A stretch of 64,000 nt of DNA from Gari tellinella (taxonomy: Eukaryota; Mollusca; Bivalvia; Cardiida; Psammobiidae): the NCBI GenBank assembly GCA_922989275.2, contig OV277867.1, positions 2,542,001-2,606,000 of the forward strand. Direction: 5' to 3'. Positions 56,177 to 64,000 of the stretch are shown here, one piece after another (position 1 is the stretch's first letter; each line of letters opens with the position of its first letter). A program made the position numbers and the translations under genes. The notes under the pieces were generated by a model that was not told the DNA's origin, did not search any database, and saw nothing but the letters and a program-made list of their open reading frames with translations.

Positions 56177-56238
56177 CTGTAAAGGAGTGAAATTGACGGT
56201 TTAACAATGATTGTGCAATCAGTTTAAATCTTGATCAG

Positions 56239-56491
56239 TTAACCCTTTGAACCCTATTCACGCATATAGGCGTCCTTTTCAAACGGAGAACATGCGCGCA
56301 TAGAACACTTGTCCTATGCAAACAGTGAAGACCCAGATCAAAGGGCTCCTAAAGGAGCCCTTTGATCAGGGTCTTCACTATTTGTCATAATGCAAAACAT
56401 TCACAAAAACAACCCTTAAAAGTTAGAAATAGACTAGACTTAAATGGAAACTGGGAATGTCCATTTGAAGTTTTAGGGAGGAAAGAGTTAG
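56239..56491. mobile_element. Family G MITE, complete
   Basis: TTAACCCTTTGAACCCTATT start, GGGAGGAAAGAGTTA end; core GAAGACCCAGATCAAAGG, centre GCTCCTAAAGGAGC. Starts 63 bp upstream of the acceptor of the exon at 56176. Confidence 0.88.
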
Positions 56492-56820
56492 GAAAACATG
56501 CAAGCAGAAAAGAGGCCCAATATTGCCCGCGCATACAGGTTTTAAAGTGACACTGGAGTTGACCCCGGGCCGCATGTTTCTTAACTTGGGAAAATTCGGA
56601 GATTGCGCAGGTATTGTATTCTTGTACTCGCTGAAAACAAAACGTTCAGTGTAAATATATGGGAGTTTATCAGTGTGAAGAAAGATATTTTTCTTTCTTA
56701 CGAATCTGTGTTTCGGTGGAAATTCTGGATGATTAGCGAAAACAAATAGATGAAATCCTACCACTTAGGGTCGCCCTGTATGTGAAGTAACATACTTTTC
56801 TTATCTATCATAGCATCTTC

Positions 56821-57011
56821 AGGCCTCCAGATAAAGGGAGTATTTCAAAAATTTAAAACTTTATTTCTGCATTAAACCCTATGGCGTCACTATTCATTAG
56901 AATCGTCTCTTCGAGACGATTCTAATGAGTAGTAACACCATAGGATTTGATACTAAAATGAGTGAGAAAATGTTGGATTTGTTCAGTTTACTCCCTCTTA
57001 TCTGGAGCCCT
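56821..57011. mobile_element. Family I palindromic element
   Basis: CCTCCAGATAAAGGGAGTAT start, CTCCCTCTTATCTGGAG end; inner hairpin CATTAGAATCGTCTC TTCGAGACGATTCTAATG. Confidence 0.85.
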
Positions 57012-57127
57012 GATCTTACGAGTCTCCTATACAAGCAGTGTGAAACCAAGATCATAAGTGCCATGCGTTTGTCTTAAATTCAGCTGTCGCCTACCTTAAA
57101 GACTACCAGAATACAGTGGAGAAGACG

Positions 57128-57775
57128 TTTTATCACATAATCTCCCGTCTTGGAGGGACACAAAGACATTCTCTAAATATCGTAGTCCAGTAGGTGAATA
57201 TCAACTTTTGGGCTCCGATCTAACATGTCCGTTCAAAAGCAAAACATTTAGCGGGACACTAAATGACGTCATTGGCGATGACTTTACCATAAACATCGTC
57301 AAGTTTTGGCGGAATATAGATATGGCAAAGCGGATACAGAAAACCGGGCGCGATGTCCTAATCCGTAATCTTATTATCGACTGAGTTCTCTGGTTCTTTT
57401 GGATGCCAATTGGTAAAGATCTGATGCATCGGACCTCGGTTCATCTGACGGACTTGGTCGGACAGGGGATTGAACTCACAACTCCTGGTATCATAGTCGG
57501 GTGCGCCAACACTAGACTACGTCCGCTGGAAAAATAGTAATCGAACGCGTTATCACTGGACCACTGTCCGTCGATAAAATTCAATTAACTAAATTTGTTT
57601 TTAAATGTTTAAGTGATGAATATAATATCGCATGAGTGCTCATTACTTACACGTACCGCTTTTAATAAACTCGTTGACTAAAATAAACATGACGCTCGCC
57701 AAGGCTCGTGTGATGTTATTTTAGTGTACTCATTTATTAAAAAATGATAAATAATGAGCACTCGTGTATGATTCT
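57128..57775. mobile_element. Repeat J, copy 3, interrupted by a SINE
   Basis: J body 57128-57340 (GGGACACTAAATGACGTCAT), SINE 57364-57530, then J hairpin 57630-57770 (TAATAAACTCGTTGACTAAA). Confidence 0.75.
57364..57530 (-). mobile_element. tRNA-derived SINE
   Basis: Minus strand: head GCGGACGTAGTCTAGTGTTG with B-box-like GAGTTCAATCCCC, central AACCGAGGTCCGATGCA, tail AACCAGAGAACTCAGTCGAT. The central segment looks like one known in mollusc SINEs (from memory). Confidence 0.7.
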
Positions 57776-57782
57776 CTATTGA

Positions 57783-58004
57783 ACGCCAAAGCATTGCAAT
57801 AAAATGTAAAAATTACACATTGTTGACAATTTTGGCAATATCTATTCATTTTAACCTGGCTGGGAAACAGTTTGGAGCCTGGACAGACGCCGGGTCCTAC
57901 CATCGTCTGATCTGGCTCCAAACTGATTGCAGTGGAACTAATTGTTTTAGCATAAATCTCTTTACGCGCTTATTGGGAAAGAAAAAAACGTCTTCTCCAC
58001 TGTA
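57783..58004 (+). mobile_element. Family A MITE, left end missing
   Basis: Starts inside the element (AAAGCATTGCAATAAAATG), core partly degraded, right end GTCTTCTCCACTGTA. Confidence 0.8.
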
Positions 58005-58213
58005 CAGTAAAACTTCGCTATTGCGACCATTAAAACAAAAGCTAATTGATTGTATAAGAGACAGGTGACAGTTTAAAGCAAGGTGACAGTGAAACAGAAA
58101 GCTCCTAAAGGAGCTTTTCTGTTTCACTGTCACCTTGCTTTAAGCTGTCACATTTCGTAAACATCCTAATAATTAACATACTTTAGTGGTCGTAATAGAG
58201 AGGTTTTACTGTA
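58003..58213. mobile_element. Family F MITE, shares TA with the A element
   Basis: TACAGTAAAACTTCGCTATT start, GAGAGGTTTTACTGTA end; nearly perfect core centred on GCTCCTAAAGGAGC. Confidence 0.88.
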
Positions 58214-58310
58214 CATGAAATGTATTGACCAAGTTATACATGTTTGACAGTATGTTAATCCTGAATGGACACGACTGTTCACCGTGTGAAATTCCTGACC
58301 ACACAGCGAG

Positions 58311-58550
58311 TACAGTGGATAAAACGTTATTCTTTCCCAATAAACGCGTTTAAGCTAAATCTATTATTTCCAATGCAAATAGTTTAGAGCCAGATCAGAC
58401 GCCGGGTAACCCGGCGTCTGATCAGGCTCCGAACTGTTTGCCGTCCAGGTTCAAATCAGCATTCAGAATTGTCTAAAAGTTGTAATTTTCTTCATTTTTT
58501 TGCAATGCGTTTGCGTTTAAGCGGGAAAGAATGACGTTTTCTCCACTGTA
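58311..58550 (-). mobile_element. Family A MITE
   Basis: TACAGTGGATAAAACG start, GTTTTCTCCACTGTA end; core complete. Confidence 0.88.
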
Positions 58551-58729
58551 GCTCTGTGTTTTAATGTTGAAGTCAAAAGGTCATTTTCCATTAAAAATGT
58601 ATTGGCTTCTTTATCCACAGCTAAAGGTTATCAAGATTAAGTTTGAACGCACTAACAATACCAAAGATAACAGTTTAATTATTCATGTACATATAACTTA
58701 TCTTAACAGAGAGAGGGTCTATATAATTA

Positions 58730-58979
58730 TACAGTGGAGAAAACGTTATTCTTTCCCAATAAACGCGTTTACGCTAAATCTATTATTTCCATTGCAAACA
58801 GTTTGGAGTCAGATCAGACGCCGGGTAACCCGGCGTCTGATCAGGCTCCACACTGTTTGCCGCTAAGATAAACTTGAATTATCTTAATTGTCCAAAAGTT
58901 GTACTTTTCTACGTTTGAATGATTTGCCTTTGCGTTTCGTTTGCGTTTCAACGGGAAAGAAAACGTTTTCTCCACTGTA
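58730..58979 (-). mobile_element. Family A MITE
   Basis: TACAGTGGAGAAAACG start, ACGTTTTCTCCACTGTA end; core complete (GGAGTCAGATCAG). Confidence 0.9.
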
Positions 58980-59202
58980 ATCAATTAAGATTCACACGAT
59001 ACGTAACGTCAGGATCTACCCTGTGAAGAGAAATCAGCTACCTCTGAAACTTTAAATGGACTATTCCAGTATTTATTAAAGTGAAGTCCATTTTTTAGAG
59101 TGTTTTTACATTGAATTGCAACATGACACACATCTCTTTTGGTGGCCCTTTGATCCAAATCTATACAGTTTGCTTAGTACAATGGTACTCATGTATACAA
59201 AC

Positions 59203-59623
59203 CGGCGGACGTAGTTGAGGGGTAAAGCGCTCAATTACGATGCCAGTGTTTGTGAGTTCGATTCCCCTCCGGACCAAGTCCTTCGGGTGAGACTGTATAA
59301 ACCGAGGTCCGATGTAGCAGTGGTTTGCACTGGACATCTTAACCCTTTCCCTTATAGAAGCGACTTTTAGCGCATTCATTTTATTCATCCGCCAAAGAAA
59401 ATAGTTCCATTTTATACTGTCATGAATATGTACCATAAGAAATATTTTCTATATCCTAGCAGATAGTAACTTAAAGCAGGCTGAAAGTAAAGCAGAATGC
59501 GCCCTAGGGCGCATTCTGCTTTACTTTCAACCTGCTTTAATAGGTCACATATCTTAACTACTAGAAACAGGCTATGGGGTAACGGGTTAAAGAACCAGAG
59601 AACTCTGTCGATAATAAGCGTAG
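59203..59623 (+). mobile_element. tRNA-derived SINE interrupted by a family D MITE
   Basis: Head GGCGGACGTAGTTGAGGGG (A box) with GAGTTCGATTCCCC (B box), central CTTCGGGTGAGACTGTATAA .. CCGAGGTCCGATG, then after the D element the tail AGAACCAGAGAACTCTGTCG. The same head-centre-tail order is present uninterrupted at 57364-57530. Confidence 0.75.
59339..59590. mobile_element. Family D MITE inserted into a SINE
   Basis: TTAACCCTTTCCCTTATAG start, TATGGGGTAACGGGTTAA end; core centred on GCGCCCTAGGGCGC. The SINE on both sides proves the element's borders and the TTAA site. Confidence 0.92.
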
Positions 59624-59894
59624 GGTTCTCTGTATCCGCTTCCCTCTCTCTCTGGGCGTCCAATTATCCCATATATGGCAGAAACGGACGTAAACAAACA
59701 GACAAACTCATATATACACTGTTTGTAAATGACATAAAACGTGGAACTAAAGGTCAATGACTTAACTTATAGTTTTTCATCACTCTTTTCTGTATCTAGC
59801 TGTTTTACGCTCGTAAAGACCGAAAATGCGACATCTTTTGTATCGCTTACATGTAAGAGAGGTAAAAACTATCGTTGCTTCTTGTTTCATTTAG

Positions 59895-60115
59895 ACTCCT
59901 TATGCACTCTCAATGACGCCAAGAAGCGCGTTTGCAAACAGTTTGGACCCTGACCAGACCTCGCGTCACGCGGCGTCTGATCAGGATACTTACCGTTTGT
60001 CACTCGTTTTCAAATTTCATCACTCATACTATAGCAAACAATATTGAAGCAGACGACAATGAAACGATGAAGGGGTAAAAATCCCACGACTAATTTTGCA
60101 GCGAAAGAGTTGAAA
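59895..60115. mobile_element. Family C MITE
   Basis: CACTCTCAATGACGCC start, TTGCAGCGAAAGAGTTGA end; core with CTCGCGTCACGCGGCGTC. Confidence 0.7.
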
Positions 60116-60184
60116 AAAGGATTGCTAAAATTTGTGTTCTGCATTTTTGTGCCAAATTCGTTTTTTTTAATTAACGGACGGAAT

Positions 60185-60302
60185 ATTGATAAGAATACCA
60201 AACAGGTTGGATCCTGATCAAACACCGCTTTACGTGACATCTGATCTGGATCCAAACTGTTTGCAACGTCACATTTAGGGATCTATGGCGGGGAAAGTGT
60301 AA
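60185..60302. mobile_element. Family C MITE, partial
   Basis: Core AACAGGTTGGATCCTGATC .. GATCTGGATCCAAACTG and end GGCGGGGAAAGTGTAA. Confidence 0.6.
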
Positions 60303-61523
60303 ATAATTAAAACACAATTTATGCATTAGTTGATGATTAAATACATGAAGAAATCCTCATAAACAATATGGCAAATCACTATCAGTTGAAGAAGATGGGT
60401 GTCTTTTAAAGCCAGAATGTCGCCCAAATTTATGTTTAAACCGCGCAATTTCTTATATAAGAACATTTTCTATGTATTAAAATTAAGCGAAATCCGTTGT
60501 CAGGTGCCTGAAACATGCCCCCCTTTCTTTAAGAACCATACATAAATGTGCCGATTTCTTATCGAGATGGTTGGAAAAAAAACTTTTTGTTTACATAACA
60601 AATCTTCGTGTCTCCGCAAGATCGAATAAGAGTCACGAGATCGATCCGATTTTCCCACTGGCACCAGAGTCATGGACTTATAATATGTGTGTGTTTACAT
60701 TTAGACATAATAAGTCCATGACTCTCACAGTGGTTTGAACTGTATCTACCGGTAAGTAATGTCTACTATATGAAGGGGGAAATCTTGATGTGTACACTCT
60801 ATACTCTCTATCTACTAGATTCTGGATCTAGAACCTATTTTTTGCCGGTCGGTTAGCAATGTCTTTTGTATGGGAATGGAAATAAAAAAAAGTTTAAAAA
60901 AAAGTGAGTTGACTCTAGATATGCCCATAGGTGTCCGGCTCAAAAAAAAAATTTTTTTTTTCGTCTACTGTAGTGCTAGATCTACCATTATAAGAGAAGG
61001 TTAGATACATATACCGGTCTGCTATTATAAGACCTTATTTGCTACTCAGATTAAAAAATAATAGTTAAAACTTCTAAAAGTAAATTTCCACAGTTTAGTG
61101 CATTGCGATTGCGTTTAAAGGGGAAGGAAAAATGTATTCTCTACTGTATACTGCGCACAATAAACACAGCTATCAATGTTTCTTGCTGGATGTAGGGAAT
61201 ACTCATCCCTTTTAAAGTTTTAGAATGTTCCAAGCTAAAATTAACTCTGTCAAGTCAGAAAAAACACTAATAATGGGCTATGAAAACATCTTTACCGGGC
61301 GCAAGCCGAACGAACTCGGAAAATCTCCGTCGTTGATCGGATGTCAACAAACCGATTTAAAAGTCGACTTTTTTCCACCAAATTCATGTGTTTGTCAGAT
61401 TTATTGCCTCCATAATCATCGCGGATTACTTCTTTTTATATGTTTAGATAACGTATCTGCCTGAATTTTCAGGTTTAAAAATGCGATATTTTGGCTTACA
61501 TACTGCCTTTAAGGTCGAACTTT
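60303..61523. other. Intron, mostly unassigned
   Basis: Contains a hairpin at 60653-60733 (CAGAGTCATGGACTTATA .. its complement) and a family A right-end fragment ending 61148 (TGTATTCTCTACTGTA). A 79-codon plus-strand ORF at 61225 has no recognisable feature. Confidence 0.4.
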
Positions 61524-61775
61524 ATTAACACTTTCATGATCAAATTTATCGTGAGGTTTTTACCCTCTTTCGACGCCATATTGTCGTCTGCTTCAATATT
61601 GTTGCCTGCAATATCGTTTAAAAGTTAGAGTTAAGGCAGTATAACTGACGTAATTTCAGAACAAATGGCAAATAGTTTTTATCCTGATCAGACACCGCGT
61701 TCACGCGGCGTCTGATTATGATCAAAACTATTTTCAAAGGGCGCTTTATGACGTCATTGAGAGTGAAAGGATTAA
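61524..61775. mobile_element. Family C MITE, complete
   Basis: TTAACACTTTCATGATCAAA start, GAGAGTGAAAGGATTAA end; core GACACCGCGTTCACGCGGCG. Confidence 0.82.
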
Positions 61776-61789
61776 ACAGCGAATATGCA

Positions 61790-62012
61790 TTAAATCCATT
61801 ACTGACTTATCTGGAATACAAAATGGTTATTTTCAAACAGTTTGGCTCTTGACCAGAAACCGTGTAACGCGGCGTCTGATCAGTATCAAAACTGTTTCAC
61901 ACTTATTTTAGTATTTTTGAATTCAAAATACCTAAAATTTCAATTTTAGAAATGAAAACAGATGACAATAACTGTTTAAAGTAAATGATGTAATGACATT
62001 GTAAGGGGTTAA
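61790..62012. mobile_element. Family C MITE
   Basis: TTAAATCCATTACTGAC start, GACATTGTAAGGGGTTAA end; core CCGTGTAACGCGGCGTC. Confidence 0.75.
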
Positions 62013-62125
62013 AATACGATGATAGATTAGTGTGTCAGATAATGATCTTATTCTAGAATGAATGATTAAAGCAAGAAATACCTTATTCGTTCACGACAAA
62101 ATGAAACGCATTTAATTACAGTGTA

Positions 62126-62375
62126 TACAGTGGAGAATCTGTTATTCTTTCCCAATAAACGCGTTTACGCTAAAACTATTATTTGCAGTGCAAACAGTTT
62201 GGAGCCAGATCAGACGCCGGGTAACCCGGCGTCTGATCAGGCTCCATACTGTTTGCCACCAAGATAAACATGAATTATCAGAATTATCCAAAAGTTGTAC
62301 TTTTGTACGTTTTAGTGCTTTGCGTTTGCGTACGTTTGCGTTTAAACGGGAAAGAATAACAGATTCTCCACTGTA
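62126..62375 (-). mobile_element. Family A MITE
   Basis: Complete, TA-flanked; core GGAGCCAGATCAG .. CTGATCAGGCTCC. Confidence 0.92.
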
Positions 62376-62509
62376 CATATTTCATTAGCTTAAGAAATAC
62401 AGATGAACCTCAATAATTCGATTTGTTTAAATGCTAGCAAGATCAGATGTCGAGTGACCCTGCGTCTGATCTGGCGGCTCAAAACTGTTTGAAATGGGCA
62501 TAATGCTTT

Positions 62510-62875
62510 TACAGCGCCCCCTCTCTACAACGACCATGCTAACAACGACCCTCTCCTTTCAATGACCATTGTCGCAGTTCCCTAAAAAGGATACTGACTA
62601 TGTCTAACGTTTTAACTGCTGTTCTATCGTCAGCTCAAAATTGTCGTCTGTTTTTTTCTCAAAGTTACATATAAGTGGACATGTTGATAGAATAATTAAA
62701 ATGACGAGTGACAAACAGCTTGTATCCAGATCGGACGCCGTGTTACGCGGCGTCTGATCTGGATTCAAGTTGTTTACAAATGTAAGCCTTGATTTTCTCT
62801 CCCTATAACGACTCCCTCCTAACAACGCACACCTGTGTCTCCCATTGGGTGTCGTTGTAGAGAGGGGGCGCTGTA
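62510..62875. mobile_element. Family B MITE, complete
   Basis: TACAGCGCCCCCTCTCTACA start, GTAGAGAGGGGGCGCTGTA end; core CAGCTTGTATCCAGATCGG .. GGATTCAAGTTG. An A-end fragment follows (about 62880-62912). Confidence 0.9.
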
Positions 62876-62941
62876 GTATAAACTCGTTAATTGGGAAAGA
62901 ATAACGCTTTATGACGTAACGTCAAAAGCTCATGACCCAAG

Positions 62942-63271
62942 CATAGGCATTCGGCCCGTTGGCTATGACACTACCCCTAGCTGCTATATAACCCCCTCCA
63001 CCACCACCAAACGTGGATAAAATACCCTAAAATCTATCCATACATTCAATAATCATCATAAAAGAACATTTCCTGAAGTTTCGTGAAATTTTAAAAAAAA
63101 AATTGTTTTTGCTAATTTATAAGTTTTTTTTAAACTTCTTGAAACTTCTTGAAACATTTGTTAAGGATGTTTGTTGAACATATGGATGTATTTTGACTCA
63201 TTTTGAAAGATTTATGGGGGGTAGCAGCAAGGGGGGGGGGGTGTCATAGCTTACGCGCCGAAAACCTGTGG
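62942..63271. mobile_element. Short (330-bp) version of the 11.76-kb foldback
   Basis: Left arm GGCATTCGGCCCGTTGGCTA and the right arm ending CGCCGAAAACCTGTGG match the first and last about 160 bp of the element at 11755-13062; the middle is absent. Confidence 0.8.
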
Positions 63272-63390
63272 CCCCAAGGCGTTACGTACATGACGTCGAA
63301 TACAGTTCTACTAGATCTACCAGGCTAATGAACCGCCTATATATGTTCCCTTTATCTCTATACTGTACATTTACTAAGTGGTTTTCTTAC

Positions 63391-63482
63391 ATCAGATAGA
63401 CTCGAATGCAGGAGCTGACTTTTCTCATCTGGTTGTCCGGTCTGAGACACGGCCTCAAGTACAGGATTCTGTGCTAGGGGCT
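63391..63482 (-). CDS. Large gene, first exon in window (internal)
   Basis: Acceptor TCGTTTCAG|AG and donor CTGAT|GTAAGA. It opens with two bases of a split codon, then 30 codons (PLAQNPVLEAVSQTG.. to ..LLHSSLSD), ending in phase 0. The sequence is polar with no clear motif. It splices in phase to the exon at 56176. The acceptor lies 22 bp from the start of a family H element, so that insertion is close to the branch-point region. Confidence 0.72.
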
Positions 63483-63503
63483 CTGAAACGACATAATACA
63501 AAA

Positions 63504-63762
63504 CAGGGCTGCCATAAATTGATAAAAAAAAAATCCTGAGATTTCAAAATGTTCAATTTTTCAAGCGCGATCTTCCGAATTATACCTTTTACCCATAGTC
63601 TGTTTTTTGTTTTTTAGACACGTGATGCTTAAAGCAGGTTGAAAGTAAAGCAGAATGCGCTTAAAGGCGCATTCTGCTTTACTTTCAGCCTGCTTTAAGC
63701 TACCATGTACTGGAAATGTTTTTTCGAAAATTTAGGAAATATCCGGAGAAATGGCAGCCCTG
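63504..63762. mobile_element. Family H MITE carrying a D-type core
   Basis: CAGGGCTGCCATAAATTG start, GAAATGGCAGCCCTG end; hairpin CTTAAAGCAGGTTGAAAG centred on GCGCTTAAAGGCGC. Just upstream of the exon at 63482. Confidence 0.88.
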
Positions 63763-63829
63763 AAAAAATAGTCATGATAATATAATGCCTCGTTCCGTTT
63801 TCTTGCTTTATGAAAGTTCATTTTCACAT

Positions 63830-63940
63830 ACTTTTGAAACTTTCTGTTTTACTGTCACCTTGCTTGAAGCTGTCACCTGTCTTTTATACAATCAATTAGC
63901 TTTCGTTTTATTGGCCGTAATATAGAGGGTTTACTGCATT
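63830..63940. mobile_element. Half family F MITE
   Basis: TTTCTGTTTTACTGTCACC .. AGCTTTCGTTTTATTGGCCG .. GAGGGTTTACTG; left half missing. Confidence 0.7.
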
Positions 63941-63966
63941 GATAATTCGGGGTAAGGCGGTGTAGG

Positions 63967-64000
63967 GTCTCCCGCGAGCAGGATTCGAACAAGCGACCTA
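63967..64000 (-). other. tRNA-like 3' part, cut by window end
   Basis: Minus strand: TTGTTCGAATCCTGCTCG (T arm / B box) followed by CGGGAGACCC. Could be a tRNA gene or SINE head; the rest is outside the window. Confidence 0.45.

Larger units (their letters stand above)
23597..63482 (-). other. Ten-exon protein-coding gene (3' part), span with introns
   Basis: Ten minus-strand exons (63482-63391, 56176-56092, 53489-53393, 47651-46449, 41516-41465, 40521-40403, 31572-31489, 27976-27951, 26025-25892, 24145-23597) all have AG acceptors and GT donors. Each codon phase left by one is completed by the next. The sum is 2441 nt, giving two bases of a split codon, 812 codons and TGA. Introns are about 0.9 to 8.8 kb and full of MITEs. 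The protein is hydrophilic, rich in Ser, Lys, Asn and Asp, with a basic helix, an amphipathic helix and no membrane span in this part, so it is probably cytoplasmic or nuclear. The layout recalls, from memory and unchecked, the intracellular tail of KIAA1549-like (UPF0606) proteins. The 5' exons lie beyond the right edge. Confidence 0.82.

Noticed and set aside
61225..61464. 79-codon plus-strand ORF
   Set aside because: No motif, no splice or promoter signals, and it lies in an intron of the opposite-strand gene.

Overview
The window is eukaryotic nuclear DNA, most likely from a marine invertebrate and probably a bivalve mollusc. The signs are long introns with GT/AG borders, very dense palindromic MITEs, tRNA-derived SINE heads with a bivalve-like central segment, a LINE tail, and repeat ORFs of the NSADPNQ / SLDPDQTP type that I remember from bivalve gene predictions (from memory, not searched). 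No bacterial operons, rRNA or CRISPR are seen.

Genes. Only two loci show real protein-coding structure, both on the minus strand. (1) At the left edge, a TATA box, short leader and signal-peptide first exon (860-911) begin a small secreted-protein gene that continues off the left side. (2) From 63482 down to 23597, ten exons with GT/AG borders and fully compatible phases join into the last 812 residues of a large, mostly disordered and charged protein with a genuine stop. Its 5' part lies beyond the right edge. The 420-residue open frame near 46.4-47.7 kb is its large internal exon. From memory only, its layout resembles the intracellular tail of a KIAA1549-like (UPF0606) membrane protein; this is unverified and no symbol is given.

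Repeats. Most of the rest is short palindromic elements. Labels are mine. A: TA-flanked, CAGTGGAGA ends, about 250 bp. B: TA-flanked, CAGCGCTCCCTC ends, about 366 bp. C: TTAA-flanked, CCCTTTCACT ends, about 215-250 bp, piggyBac-like. D: TTAA-flanked, CCCTTTACCC ends. E: TACTGTAAAACC ends. F: TACAGTAAAACCTC ends. G: TTAA-flanked, CCCTTTGAACCC ends. H: CAGGGCTGCCAT ends. I: CTCCAGATAA ends. J and K: larger dispersed repeats. Families A, B, C and G share one hairpin core (CAAACAGTTTGG .. GATCAGACGCC and its complement). D, E, F and H share another (CTTAAAGCAGG .. CAGAA and its complement). Families with different ends and target sites therefore carry interchangeable hairpins, which is the most unusual feature here.

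Layout. 1-1.3 kb: start of the secreted gene amid MITEs. 1.3-11.1 kb: MITEs, a 1-kb foldback and a LINE zinc-finger tail. 11.74-18.76 kb: a composite block with a foldback, four 1044-bp tandem units and a TIR element full of short repeats, bracketed by an inverted GGAATCCTGTTAGGG. 18.77-23.6 kb: degenerate tandem repeats, MITEs and SINE heads. 23.6-63.5 kb: the large gene, its introns packed with MITEs, a 39-bp satellite (28.5-30.9 kb), a second repeat-filled TIR element (42.4-43.2 kb) and nested SINE/MITE insertions. 62.9-64 kb: a short foldback derivative, an H element and a tRNA-like sequence cut by the window end.
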